NCBI GenBank assembly: GCA_947496555.1
Contig: CANMDH010000018.1
Coordinates: forward strand, 1-64,000
Direction: 5' to 3'
Length of the DNA stretch: 64,000 nt
DNA from: an uncultured Aquimarina sp.
GTDB taxonomy: Bacteria > Bacteroidota > Bacteroidia > Flavobacteriales > Flavobacteriaceae
Part shown: piece after piece, positions 25,894-35,900 of the stretch
How the letters are laid out: every line of letters begins with the position of its first letter
Position numbering within the stretch: the stretch's first letter is position 1
Notes under the pieces: generated by a model
Database searches by the model: none
What the model was told of the DNA's origin: nothing
The model's input: only the letters and a program-made list of their open reading frames with translations
Translations under genes and position numbers: made by a program

Positions 25894-26738
25894 GACCCTA
25901 GTCTTATTTTGGCATTCAAAATTCCTAATAATCTTTTGCTCACCACAGTATTATACTCTTTCTTCCTAAACTTGCTAATTGGTTGAATACCTTTAACAAC
26001 GTTTGTAATAAATAATTCATCCGCTTTTTGTAATTCAAAAGGAGAAATGGAAGCCTCCTCAACCTGATAATCAGGTAATTCCTTTAAAATCCTTAATAAC
26101 TGCGTTCTTAATACTCCTTTTAGACATCCATCAGTTATTGGAGGAGTTTTTATTACATTTTCCTTTACCAAAAATAAATTGCCATTTAATGCTTCAATAA
26201 TCATCTTATTCGAATTCATTAGCAAGCAATTATCAAAACCATTTTCCTTGGCAAAAATACCTGCCAAAACATTAACTATTTTATTGTTGGTTTTTAATGT
26301 GGAAATCAAGTCTGCAGCAATATAATGGTCCTTAAAAAGTGTCACCTCATACTGTTTTTCAGAAATAGTATAAAAACTAAAGTCCAAAGGTGATATAGAT
26401 ATAAAATATTCTACTTCATTAGAAGTAGGCGCATATAATCCACCAGTTACTCTATGCACCATAAGCTTTACTCTTACAGAAGAATCTATCGAGTTATTTT
26501 CTTTGATAAGATCTAAGATCTCTTTTTCTAAAAATTCTGGCGTAAATTGCATTGGAATTTGCATTCTTAAAATACGCATAGAAGCCATTAACCTAAAATA
26601 ATGATCTTCCCAAAACAAAATTTTACCACTATTGACACGAATTGTTTCGAAGAGTGCATCGCCGTAGGTATATCCACGGTTTTGTATCTCTAGTGATGCC
26701 TTATCTGTTTTTAATAAATTTCCATTAATATTGATCAT
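25890..26738 (-). CDS. Class IV aminotransferase (PabC/IlvE-like)
   Basis: A 282-residue PLP enzyme of fold type IV. It has FETIRVNSGKILFWEDH at about 31-47, the presumed PLP Lys in LKTNNKIVN (near 150), and IEALNGNLFLV (about 181-191) plus GCLKGVLR for phosphate binding. This class covers branched-chain and D-amino acid transaminases and aminodeoxychorismate lyase; the shortened GNLF segment is closer to PabC, but I would not assign a substrate. In flavobacteria it commonly lies between yqgE and the START-like gene, as here. A terminator-like hairpin ends immediately at its start codon. Confidence 0.83.
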   Translation of the reverse strand: MININGNLLKTDKASLEIQNRGYTYGDALFETIRVNSGKILFWEDHYFRLMASMRILRMQIPMQFTPEFLEKEILDLIKENNSIDSSVRVKLMVHRVTGGLYAPTSNEVEYFISISPLDFSFYTISEKQYEVTLFKDHYIAADLISTLKTNNKIVNVLAGIFAKENGFDNCLLMNSNKMIIEALNGNLFLVKENVIKTPPITDGCLKGVLRTQLLRILKELPDYQVEEASISPFELQKADELFITNVVKGIQPISKFRKKEYNTVVSKRLLGILNAKIRLGS

Positions 26739-26772
26739 AAAAAAAGTCCCATAAACACTAGATTTTTATGGG
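26739..26772 (-). terminator. Terminator hairpin abutting a start codon
   Basis: On the minus strand CCCATAAA (26765-26772) pairs with TTTATGGG (26748-26755), then a T-tract runs directly into the ATG of the aminotransferase gene. It ends the START-like transcript or acts as an attenuator for the next gene. Confidence 0.7.
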
Positions 26773-26799
26773 TTTAAAATTTGCATTAAAAAAGAAGAA

Positions 26800-27192
26800 T
26801 TAAGCCGAACCTAAAACATGTTTAAGATTACTTATCATATTGTCCCAAAGCATTTTATTTTCATCTATCTCATCATCTTCAGAATAATCAGTGACCATAA
26901 GTGAGACATCTTTTGTTATTTCATCAACCTGGATACGTAGTTCAAAGAAATAATCATTACCATCCTCTTCGTCCTCTACCCATCTAAATTTAATACGTTC
27001 ACCACTTTTTTTGCTTAAAAGTTTTGCATCTTCTTCAGAATCATCCCAAATAAAAGTGAATAATTCTCCTCTAGAATTTACATTATCAGCAAACCATTCT
27101 GAAAGCCCAGAAGGTGTAGAAATATATTGATATAATAGTTGCGGTGATGACTGTACCACAAATTCAAGTTCATATTTTGTTTTTTCAGACAT
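26800..27192 (-). CDS. START-like (SRPBCC) domain protein
   Basis: A 130-residue acidic protein with the helix-grip pattern of the SRPBCC superfamily: KYELEFVVQSSPQLLYQYI at the N-terminus, LSEWFADNV, and a long C-terminal helix beginning LWDNMISNLKHVL. It is the short START-like protein conserved across Bacteroidota; the cavity probably binds a hydrophobic ligand, but the ligand and role are unknown. No export signal. It lies 61 bp upstream of the aminotransferase gene in the same direction, separated by a terminator-like hairpin. Confidence 0.8.
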   Translation of the reverse strand: MSEKTKYELEFVVQSSPQLLYQYISTPSGLSEWFADNVNSRGELFTFIWDDSEEDAKLLSKKSGERIKFRWVEDEEDGNDYFFELRIQVDEITKDVSLMVTDYSEDDEIDENKMLWDNMISNLKHVLGSA

Positions 27193-27276
27193 ATCATTAA
27201 TTGTTGATAAGCCAATATATAGATTAATTGTCGACTTTAAAAGGACAATGAAAAAAAAATTAATTCTTAATTATTG

Positions 27277-27307
27277 TTTGTGTCAATCTATTTTGTTTTT
27301 ATATTTG
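27277..27307 (+). promoter_or_regulatory. Promoter of the tRNA gene
   Basis: TTTG at 27277-27280, 19-bp spacer and TATATTTG at 27300-27307: a full match to the Bacteroidota consensus. Transcription would start about 27 nt before the tRNA. Confidence 0.8.
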
Positions 27308-27340
27308 CACCCGCATTTATTATTAATGTAGCATCTATTT

Positions 27341-27414
27341 GGCGAGGTAGCTCAGCTGGTTAGAGCGTTGGATTCATAACCCAGAGGTCGGGGGATCGTG
27401 CCCCCCTCTCGCTA
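27341..27414 (+). tRNA. tRNA with CAT anticodon (tRNA-Met, or tRNA-Ile2)
   Basis: A full cloverleaf can be drawn: acceptor GGCGAGG with TCTCGCT (wobble at both ends), D-arm GCTC-AGCTGGTTA-GAGC, anticodon loop TTCATAA with CAT at 27375-27377, and a 5-bp GGGGG/CCCCC T-stem. CCA is not encoded. Two oddities: the anticodon stem has an A-C mismatch next to the loop, and the T-loop reads ATCGTGC instead of the usual TTCRANY. CAT could serve elongator Met or, with lysidine, Ile AUA codons; the initiator is unlikely because the three G-C pairs of its anticodon stem are missing. Confidence 0.85.
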
Positions 27415-27442
27415 CGATAAAGATAATATTTGCAATATCAAT

Positions 27443-27473
27443 AAAAAAGGTTGCCTTGTGGCAACCTTTTTTT
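27443..27473 (+). terminator. Terminator after the tRNA
   Basis: AAAAAAGGTTGCC and GGCAACCTTTTTT form a 13-bp stem around TTGT with a continuing T-run. It lies 28 bp after the tRNA and may also serve the convergent lipoprotein gene. Confidence 0.92.
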
Positions 27474-27499
27474 GTTTATATAATGATTAATAATTGTAT

Positions 27500-28000
27500 T
27501 TACATTTTTGCAGAAAGTGCATTGATTTGTTTTGATTTTATCTCTATATACTTGCTCAATTTTTCTATTTCCTCTCCAGGAAGAATACTCATTAGCCGGG
27601 TATATTGTTTAGAGAGATCACTACTGGCATCATTTAACTTTAAAAAAGAATCCATATCATGAGCTTCTACAGCTTTTTTATAGTTTGAGACATATTTTTC
27701 ATAATCTCTAATATATTTTTTGGAATATGAATTATTTGTTCTCTCAAAAGTTCCAGGTATGCGCATAACTCCATCCTCCTCTGTGGTCTTTTTCTTTGCA
27801 GTCGTTTTTTTCTTTTTGGCTACAGGTTTCTTTTTGGTAGCTGGATTTTTTATTATCACCCCCTTGTCTTCTCCTTCGATGTATGTAGAATCTACGGGAT
27901 ATTCTACTGCTTCAAAATTGCTAGTTTTAGGATCTTTCTTACAAGAAATAGCAAATAACAATGTTACCGCAAGTAAAGTAACAAAAAATATCTTTTTCAT
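27500..28000 (-). CDS. Lys-rich putative lipoprotein
   Basis: A 166-residue protein I do not recognise. It has a lipoprotein signal (LLFAISC, Cys20), then a spacer, a Lys/Thr-rich low-complexity stretch at about 54-73 with KKKP and KKKTT runs, and a C-terminal helical region (about 85-166) rich in Lys, Tyr and Glu. The charge pattern suggests it could bridge an acidic partner such as cell-wall polymer, but this is a guess. It lies 89 bp downstream of hisS in the same direction, with no clear shared function. Confidence 0.7.
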   Translation of the reverse strand: MKKIFFVTLLAVTLLFAISCKKDPKTSNFEAVEYPVDSTYIEGEDKGVIIKNPATKKKPVAKKKKTTAKKKTTEEDGVMRIPGTFERTNNSYSKKYIRDYEKYVSNYKKAVEAHDMDSFLKLNDASSDLSKQYTRLMSILPGEEIEKLSKYIEIKSKQINALSAKM

Positions 28001-28089
28001 AATTTCAATTTTAGGAAAACAAAAGTTGCATTAGTCGTATTTCGATATCAAAAGCAACTCAAAATTAAAACTATTAAGTTAATAAATTT

Positions 28090-29460
28090 TTACTTCAAAA
28101 GTCCTCTTAAATTCTCAAAATTCATTTCTTCCTGTGTACCCGACTCCATGTTTTTAACCGTAAATATTTGGTTTTCAATCTCAGAAGCACCCGCCAGGAC
28201 CACATATTTGATTTCTCTTTTATTGGCATACCCCATTTGCTTCTTCATTTTTGCATTATCAGGGTACAGCTCAGTAATTATGCCTGCATTTCTTAATTTG
28301 GTAATCGTTTTTAAGCAATAAAGCGCCTCTTCGATTCCAAAATTGATGAATAGCGCTTTTGTTGAAGGTACAATGGTCTCTGGGAAAAGTCCCAACTCTT
28401 CCAGAACCAAATAAATTCTATCTAATCCAAAGGATATTCCAACTCCACTTACGTCTTTAAGTCCAAAAATCCCTGTAAGGTCATCATACCTACCTCCTCC
28501 TCCGATAGATCCCATTTTTACCGTATTGGGTGCGGATACTTCAAAAATAGCGCCTGTATAATAATTTAGCCCTCTGGCCAAAGTGACATCAAGATATAAA
28601 TTTGCAGTCTTCAAAGGAATTTGATCAATGAAATTGGCAATAAACGCTAACTCTTCTACTCCTTTAATACCTATTTCTGAAGAAGCCAACAAATCTTTTA
28701 ATTTATTTACCTTTTCTGATGTTGTACCTGTGAAATTAAAAAGTGGCTTCACTTTATCGATGGCAGATTCAGGAATTCCTTTTTCGAGCATTTCTTTTTT
28801 CACACCATCTTCTCCGATCTTATCCAACTTATCAAGAGCTACCGTGAAATCAATTAATTTATCACCAGCTCCAATAACTTCAGCAATACCCGATAATATT
28901 TTCCGATTATTTATTTTTATGGTCACTCCTTGTAAATTAAGATCTGTAAACACATTATCATAGAGCTGAATAAAATCAACTTCTTGCCATAATGATTTAC
29001 TACCTACCACATCAGCATCACATTGATAAAACTCTCTAAACCTCCCTTTTTGAGGCCTATCGGCACGCCAGACTGGTTGAATTTGATATCGCCTAAAAGG
29101 AAAATCAATTTCATTTTGATGTTGCACTACATAACGTGCAAAAGGTACGGTAAGATCGTAGCGCAAAGCTTTCTCACTTATCTTGCTTGTGATTTTAGAA
29201 CTATCTTTACTGGAATATAGATTCTCATCTACTTTTTTTAGATAATCTCCGCTATTTAAAATTTTAAAAATGAGTCTATCTCCCTCTTCTCCATATTTGC
29301 CCATCAAAGTTTCACTATTTTCAAAACTTGGAGTTTCTATAGGATGAAAACCGAATAATTGAAACTTTTCTTTTATAGTATTAATAATATAATTTCTTTT
29401 TGCCACTTCTACGGGCGAAAAATCGCGGGTTCCTTTTGGTATAGATGGTTTTTGTGCCAT
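28090..29460 (-). CDS. hisS: Histidyl-tRNA synthetase
   Basis: A 456-residue class II synthetase that charges tRNA-His. Motifs: GTRDFSP near the N-terminus, [19 protein letters not shown] (motif 2, about 129-147), the histidine-site [14 protein letters not shown], and motif 3 [17 protein letters not shown]. The C-terminal anticodon-binding domain starts near residue 365. Between its start and the divergent permease gene lies a large hairpin (29484-29545). Confidence 0.96.
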   Translation of the reverse strand: MAQKPSIPKGTRDFSPVEVAKRNYIINTIKEKFQLFGFHPIETPSFENSETLMGKYGEEGDRLIFKILNSGDYLKKVDENLYSSKDSSKITSKISEKALRYDLTVPFARYVVQHQNEIDFPFRRYQIQPVWRADRPQKGRFREFYQCDADVVGSKSLWQEVDFIQLYDNVFTDLNLQGVTIKINNRKILSGIAEVIGAGDKLIDFTVALDKLDKIGEDGVKKEMLEKGIPESAIDKVKPLFNFTGTTSEKVNKLKDLLASSEIGIKGVEELAFIANFIDQIPLKTANLYLDVTLARGLNYYTGAIFEVSAPNTVKMGSIGGGGRYDDLTGIFGLKDVSGVGISFGLDRIYLVLEELGLFPETIVPSTKALFINFGIEEALYCLKTITKLRNAGIITELYPDNAKMKKQMGYANKREIKYVVLAGASEIENQIFTVKNMESGTQEEMNFENLRGLLK

Positions 29461-29483
29461 TTTTAATCAGTTTATAGTTTTAA

Positions 29484-29545
29484 GGTTTTCAGTTTCAGGT
29501 TTTAGTAAATAAAAACGTTGAACCCCAAACTTGAAACTGAAAACC
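29484..29545. repeat. Inverted repeat upstream of hisS
   Basis: A 19-bp arm with one mismatch (GGTTTTCAGTTTCAGGTTT at 29484-29502 and its complement at 29527-29545) around a 24-nt loop, starting 24 bp upstream of the hisS start. It may be in the hisS leader RNA. The GAAACTGAAAACC type of sequence also recalls low-complexity spacers of flavobacteria, so a plain repeat is equally likely. Confidence 0.6.
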
Positions 29546-29671
29546 AATAGGGCTGCAAATATCTTAAAAAAGTACAAAGACCTTTCTACCAAAAGCAAAA
29601 AATCTTCTTTTTTGAGTAACTTTAAACCCAATCTATAGTCTTATAATGCAAACTGGTTAACAATACTAATT

Positions 29672-30907
29672 ATGTTTTCACTTTTTAGAGAGAATATTCG
29701 TATCGCTTTGGATTCTATCAAGGGTCAAGTTCTACGTACTGTGCTTACGGTATTGATTATTGCTATTGGTATTACAGCATTAGTTGGCATTCTTACTTTT
29801 CTAGGGGCATTAGAGAAAACGATTACCGGTGATTTTGCCTCTATGGGTGCTAATACATTTAACATACAACGTTATAAATTTACCACAAGAAATAATAGAG
29901 AAAGAGAAAAGGTAAATCCAATTATTAGCTATCGTAATGTAAAAGAGTTTAATGACCGATTTCAATATCCATATTCAAAGACCTCTGTTTTTTTTACAGG
30001 CACTCGTAGTGCAGAAGTAAAACATGAAAACGAAAAAACAGACCCCGAGGCCCAGGTTGTAGGCGTAAATGAAAATTATCTCGAAAATACCGGAACTGAA
30101 ATCGATAAAGGGAGAAACTTTACCTTTTTTGATATCGAAAACAACAACCATGTATGCTTAATAGGATCTGATTTTACCAAAAACCTTTTTAAAAACATTA
30201 ACCCAATTGGGAAAACAATTAGCATTAGGGGGGTAAAATTTAAGGTTGTAGGACTTCTCGAAAGCAAAGGAGCTACTTTTAGGGATAACCAAGATCTAAA
30301 AGTTCTTATTCCATTGCAAATAGCCCGATCGATATATACGCTTCCTAACATAAATTATAACATTAGTGTAAAAGTAGACGACAAACAATTTCTAGAAGGC
30401 GCCCAGGATGAAGCTATTGTCACTTTCAGAAATATAAGGCGATTGAACCCGGTCGAAGAAAACAATTTTGGCCTCGAACGAAGTGATGATCTTCTAAATC
30501 GAATAGCCAACATTACCTCTTACCTTTATTATGCTGCTTGGATTATTAGTATAATAACTATTTTTGGGTCGTCTATAGCTTTAATGAATATTATGTTGGT
30601 TTCGGTTACAGAACGTACACGTGAAATTGGTGTAAGAAAGGCTCTTGGAGCCAAAAGACATACCATTTCTGGACAATTTTTTATAGAAACAGTACTTATT
30701 GGGCAGTTTGGAGGTATAATAGGTATAATCCTAGGGATTGCTATTGGGGCTCTTGCGGCTTCAATCTCCAATTTTGAGTTTAGCGTGCCCTGGCTCGCAA
30801 TTTTTGCAGCTGTGGTTACTTCATTTTTAACAGCGGTGGTATCTGGACTTTATCCTGCAGTAAAAGCTGCAAAACAAGATCCAATTGAGTCATTGAGATA
30901 CGAATAA
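29672..30907 (+). CDS. MacB/FtsX-type ABC transporter permease
   Basis: A 411-residue membrane protein with the MacB-like architecture: one N-terminal helix (about 20-45), a large extracytoplasmic MacB_PCD domain (about 50-265), and three C-terminal helices of the FtsX domain. The signature SVTERTREIGVRKALGAK lies between helices two and three. Such permeases move no substrate across the inner membrane themselves but couple ATP hydrolysis to lipoprotein release, efflux or signalling. The usual ATPase gene is not adjacent, so the partner is encoded elsewhere. It is divergent from hisS. Confidence 0.9.
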   Translation: MFSLFRENIRIALDSIKGQVLRTVLTVLIIAIGITALVGILTFLGALEKTITGDFASMGANTFNIQRYKFTTRNNREREKVNPIISYRNVKEFNDRFQYPYSKTSVFFTGTRSAEVKHENEKTDPEAQVVGVNENYLENTGTEIDKGRNFTFFDIENNNHVCLIGSDFTKNLFKNINPIGKTISIRGVKFKVVGLLESKGATFRDNQDLKVLIPLQIARSIYTLPNINYNISVKVDDKQFLEGAQDEAIVTFRNIRRLNPVEENNFGLERSDDLLNRIANITSYLYYAAWIISIITIFGSSIALMNIMLVSVTERTREIGVRKALGAKRHTISGQFFIETVLIGQFGGIIGIILGIAIGALAASISNFEFSVPWLAIFAAVVTSFLTAVVSGLYPAVKAAKQDPIESLRYE

Positions 30908-30923
30908 AAGATCCAATATATTA

Positions 30924-31439
30924 TTATTCGCCTTTATTTTCAATTAGTCTATCAAAATAGTGATACAATTCTCCTTTGGTGATATTGGCTCCTTGTTGTA
31001 ATAATTTAAACTTATCCAGGTTCTTATCATCTCCATACCCTTTAGAAGCATTATAAAAAACGACCTCTTCATTGAGCAAATTATCACGTAACCAATCATA
31101 CCCTTCTCGTGTCATCAAATCTATAGATTCATCGTTTACCTTGATTGCTATGAGATACATCTGATCTTCTCCCATTTCAATTAAATGAATCTGATCTTTA
31201 GAAAAATGCTCAAGATATTGTGCTTTATTTAATACCTTTTCCCATACTAGGTCACTAAAAACATCAATTTCTTCTTCAGCTACATGTGGCTTATTAATCT
31301 TTATCTCATTCCACTCGTCCGCAGTAATGGATTGTGTTGCCAAAAAATTAATAAATTCTTGATGTAGTTCTTCTAACTGCTCTTTGGTAAGTCTTTGATA
31401 TTTCAACTCAAAATGATTTTCGATTAAAAATGGATGCAA
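30924..31439 (-). CDS. Conserved Bacteroidota protein (DUF6495-like)
   Basis: A 171-residue acidic, soluble protein with YQRLTKEQLEELHQEFINFL at 14-33 and a middle ITADEWNEIKI segment. I recall this as a DUF6495-type family of Bacteroidota; the assignment is tentative and the function unknown. Start is TTG; the frame has no ATG until residue 89 and a stop lies 10 codons upstream. The sequence TATTTTTG that overlaps this TTG looks like a promoter minus-7 box, so the true start or the promoter is uncertain. Convergent with the permease gene, 16 bp apart. Confidence 0.65.
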   Translation of the reverse strand: MHPFLIENHFELKYQRLTKEQLEELHQEFINFLATQSITADEWNEIKINKPHVAEEEIDVFSDLVWEKVLNKAQYLEHFSKDQIHLIEMGEDQMYLIAIKVNDESIDLMTREGYDWLRDNLLNEEVVFYNASKGYGDDKNLDKFKLLQQGANITKGELYHYFDRLIENKGE

Positions 31440-31568
31440 AAATAGGCATAAAAGATGATTTAGTAATCATGGATTTATTTATATCTTACTACAGTCTATT
31501 ATCAATTTTTATGCAATATAAAATCCTTAAAGTCAGTATATTTATTATAAATCTTATAAAACTCTAAA

Positions 31569-32876
31569 ATGAAATTATTAAAAATACCCCTCCTAGTTAC
31601 AATTATTCTTTTTCAGTTCGGAAACACCTCATTAATCATAGCTCAAAAGCTATCTAAAAAAGAAAAAGATCTTATCACAACCGTAGAAGAAAATCATCAA
31701 AACGCTGTCGTTTTTTTAGAAAAAATAGTTAATATCAATAGTGGAACTATGAATCATGCAGGTGTAAAAGAAGTAGGTATGATTTTTAAAGAACAGTTTG
31801 ATGCCATTAATTTTGAGACACAATGGATTGATATGCCTACAGAGATAAATAGAGCAGGTCACTTTTTTGCAGAAAAAAAAGGCTCCAAAGGAAAAAAAAT
31901 ACTTTTGATAGGTCATCTGGATACAGTTTTCGAAAAAGACAGTCCATTTCAAACATTTAAAAAAGAAGGTGATATAGCTCATGGCCCGGGTGCTAATGAT
32001 ATGAAAGGAGGAGATGTAATAGTTCTATTTGCATTAAAAGCATTACATCAAAACAACCTTCTTAACAACGCACAAATAATCGTTGCCTTTACAGGTGATG
32101 AAGAAAGCACAGGAAAACCTCTAGAAACAAGTCGTAAAGATCTAATCGACGCAGCAAAAAGAAGCGATGTGGCTCTTGGATTTGAGACTTCAACCGGGTT
32201 TGATTACGCCACAGTCGCCAGAAGAGGATCCTCTGGCTGGCAACTCGAAGTAAGTGGTAAAAGAGCTCATTCTTCAGGGATTTTTAGTACAAATGTAGGA
32301 GCAGGAGCAATTTTTGAAGCTTCTAGAATACTAAATGCCTTTTATACAGATATTAAAGGAGAAGAATTTTTAACTTTTAATCCTGGAGTAATCTTAGGAG
32401 GAACAGATATCGAATTTGATAAAGAATTAAATAAAGGGAAAGCTTTTGGAAAGAGTAATGTGGTCTCCCAAACTGTAATTGTAAAAGGCGGTTTACGTTT
32501 TATTTCTGAAGAACAAAAGGAAAATGCCCGGTCGAAAATGAAAAAAATTGTTCAGGATAACTTGCCACACACTACTGCCAAAATTAGTTTTAAAGATAGT
32601 TACCCGGCTATGCAACCAACAGAAGGAAATCTAAAACTTTTAGCTTTGCTAAACAATGTAAGTAAAGATCTTAAACAAGGAGAAGTAAAAGCCTATGATC
32701 CTGGAAAGCGCGGAGCAGCCGACACCTCTTTTGTTGCAGATTATGTTGACTGTCTTGATGGACTGGGAACTATGGGGAGAGGTGCACACACACCAAACGA
32801 AACCTTGGATCTTACTACTTTTGAAGCCTTAACTAAGCGTGCTGCTTTAATGATTTATAGATTGATTAATCAATAG
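31569..32876 (+). CDS. M20 family metallopeptidase, secreted
   Basis: A 435-residue zinc peptidase of the glutamate carboxypeptidase (CPG2-like) group with an N-terminal signal peptide ending near residue 26. Metal ligands are visible: GHLDTVFEKD (His and Asp), HGPGANDMKGGD (bridging Asp), DEESTG (Glu pair), GFET and a late GRGAHTPNE His. The dimerisation domain occupies the middle. It probably trims C-terminal residues from peptides in the periplasm. Monocistronic: its own upstream spacer, then a bidirectional terminator. Confidence 0.92.
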   Translation: MKLLKIPLLVTIILFQFGNTSLIIAQKLSKKEKDLITTVEENHQNAVVFLEKIVNINSGTMNHAGVKEVGMIFKEQFDAINFETQWIDMPTEINRAGHFFAEKKGSKGKKILLIGHLDTVFEKDSPFQTFKKEGDIAHGPGANDMKGGDVIVLFALKALHQNNLLNNAQIIVAFTGDEESTGKPLETSRKDLIDAAKRSDVALGFETSTGFDYATVARRGSSGWQLEVSGKRAHSSGIFSTNVGAGAIFEASRILNAFYTDIKGEEFLTFNPGVILGGTDIEFDKELNKGKAFGKSNVVSQTVIVKGGLRFISEEQKENARSKMKKIVQDNLPHTTAKISFKDSYPAMQPTEGNLKLLALLNNVSKDLKQGEVKAYDPGKRGAADTSFVADYVDCLDGLGTMGRGAHTPNETLDLTTFEALTKRAALMIYRLINQ

Positions 32877-32896
32877 GTTATATATGATTCTTGTAT

Positions 32897-32931
32897 AAAA
32901 AAAGAGGTTCTTTTGCAGAACCTCTTTTTTT
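32897..32931. terminator. Bidirectional terminator, M20 peptidase / TonB-dependent receptor
   Basis: AAAAAAAGAGGTTCT (32897-32911) pairs perfectly with AGAACCTCTTTTTTT (32917-32931) around a 5-nt loop, between two convergent genes. Confidence 0.93.
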
Positions 32932-32949
32932 ATAATGGTTTTAAACTGT

Positions 32950-35900
32950 TTAGTTGAAGATATATCGTAATCCAACCTGAGCTTGCCATCTAGAATCTAA
33001 ACTAAAATCATTTGCAAAAGTTTTGGTTTGAGAAGTATCAAAACTATATGTGGGAGTACCTGTAGCATCCACAGAAACACCAATCGGTTGATCATTAACC
33101 GGGATCTCAATAACACCCCAATCAGAGTTTAATAGGTTACCGAAGTTTAGAATATCTATACTTAATTGAATCGTATTAGTTCGGTCTCCGATCTGAAAAT
33201 CATAATCCTGAAGTAATTTCACATCCCAACGTCCTCTCCATGGGCTTAAAATTGCGTATTTTTCGGCATAGCTTCCTCTTCTGTCATTTAGATATTCATC
33301 TTGTTGGATATATGCCTCAAGAGCAGCTCTCTGTTCACTTTGTTCGGCTACCGTCCCGCTAAAGCTGTAGGTTGCCAAATCGTCTTGAGTTGGAATATAG
33401 ATTAAATCGTTTAATGGAGAACCATCTCTGTTTATGTCTCCACCGTATGTATACGAAAATCTTCCTCCTTGAGCATATTCATAAAAAGCTCCTAGAGACG
33501 TTCTCCATTCTTTGTTTTTACCATAACTAAACGACTTATTAATCTGACCTACAATTCTATGCTTATCACCATATCTTGCCGTTGTACTCACTGCTTGATT
33601 TACGTTGCCTAATGCAGGGTTTCTATCAAATGCATCACTAGAGATTTCTGCATCCAATGAGCTGGCATCTTCAGCCTCTAAATAATTGTAAGCAATACTG
33701 GCAAATAATCCATTACTAAAATTCTTTTGCAATTTGAAAGACCAGTTAAAGGAATATCCTACGTTGGTATTTGTAAACACATATGCATTTGTAGGACCTC
33801 CAAATTCATTAAGAGCTCTATCTGACGGCTCGTAAATTGCTCTATTATCTACACCACTAAGAGTTCCTGTAGGTGTCCCCAAACCATAATTTCTAACCAT
33901 CTGGGCATTAACATCCTCAGTATATATTAAGTCGGTAGAAGCCACAATTCCGTTTTCAAATTTATAATCAATACCCAAACTATTTCTCCATACCTGCGGA
34001 AATCTAAAATTAGGTGCCGACGTAGTATAGAAAAAGAAATTAGGATTTGCCACCTGATTCCCTATCCATACAAAAGGTAAACGTCCCGTAAAAATCCCTG
34101 TTCCCCCTCTAATTTGAAAAGTTTTATCTCCTTTTACATCATAATTAAATCCTAGCCTTGGAGATACCAATAATCTTCTTGTGGGTAAATCCAAACTATT
34201 AAGTTGTGTGGGATTACCATTTTCATCAAAATAAGTGATTCCTGGCTGATAATTACCATCTGGGAACGTTCCTCCTGCCCCTCTTTCTATATTTTCGGCT
34301 ATTTTATCTTCTGTATCAAAATATAATGGTTGATCAATTCTAAGTCCGTAAGTCACAGTGAGTTTATCGTTCATTTTCCATTTATCCTGAGCATAGAAAG
34401 CCAACTGGCCTACATTGGTTTCTGCCAAAGCCCAACTATCAGCCGCATTACTAGAATTAAACACATTTTGAGCATTAGCCAATGCATCTGCAATAAGGCC
34501 ATTGTTAATAGCTTCTTCAAAGCTTAGAAGACTTGGGTCTGGTGGTGGATTAGATGGATCTATTCTTACACCAAAGAAATCTGCTGCAAATGTACCTACT
34601 CCTTGTCCACTATTATTAAAAAAGGTGTAAACCCCTAAATTAAATGAGTTATCAAATTCGAATCTTTCAAAAGAACCTCCTAGAGTAATAGTATGATTAC
34701 CAGTAACAATATTTAAGTTATTTGTAACTTGATAAACTTTCTGTTCTAAACGGTTATTTATAGAGAAAGGTTCATGCCCTGCAACGATATACCTTACACC
34801 ATCTTGTGCAATATTGATCGGAGGAGCAGGTGTAGAAAACGGATCTCTACTATCATCAAAAAATGTATATCCTGCTTGAAATTTATTAGAGATATTTCCT
34901 GTGAAATTTGAGTTTAATTCTATCAAAAATGAATTAATCTTATTATTGATCCGATATCCAGAATTTCGAAATTGTAAAGTAGTTAAATCGGGACCTCTAC
35001 GTCCTATAGCTTCTGGGTTGGCTGGCAAGTCTCTTGAAGCATCCAAAAAATTATATATCAAAGCCATACGGTGCTTATCATTGATATTCCAATCTAATTT
35101 AAGAATTCCCTTTGTAGATTCTGTTTCATGTGTATATCCTTCATAGGGCCCTGGATCATAACCAAGTGCTCTAAGCTGTTCGGATACATAATCTAAATCC
35201 TCTGCCGTAACTCTAGACACATTAGCTCCGGTTAAACCTGGCCGTGCTGCCAGAAAATTTGAACCCAAGTCTTCACGATCATCTTTTTCAAAATTACCAA
35301 AGATGAATAGTTTATTTTTTATAATAGGTCCGCCAACACTAACACCATATTGGGCTTGGGTAAGATCAGGAACAATAATATCATCATCCCCTACTTTATC
35401 ACCCGTCATATCTTGGTTACGATAAAAACCATACACAGTTCCTTTCCATGTATTTGTACCACTTTTTGTTACTGCATTAACAGATGCTCCAGTAAACCCA
35501 GCCTGTGTGACATCATAAGGCGCAGTAGATACCTGGATTTGATCAATTGCATCAAGCGATATAGGTTGTGCATTGGTTTGCCCACCAGGAGTCGCCGCAT
35601 CCAAACCAAAAGGGTTGTTAAAAATAGAACCATCCAAACTGAAGTTATTAAACTGGTCGTTTCTACCCCCAAAAGAACCATTACTAGAAGCTGTTGGTTC
35701 TAATCTATAAAAATCAGCTGCAGAACGTGTTATAGTAGGAAGCGCTTTTAGTTCTCTATTACCAATACTTGTTTCGGCACCTGTTCTTTCGCTACTAAAT
35801 GTGTTGTTTTTATTTGAAGTAATAATAACTTCTTCAAGTTGATTATCATCTTCTATCATAACCACATCCAAATTGAATGTCTGCCCTAACTGTAGAAAAA

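Noticed and set aside
26739-26772. Riboswitch ahead of the aminotransferase gene
   Set aside because: A single 8-bp stem with a T-run is explained by a terminator; no aptamer-like multi-stem fold is seen.
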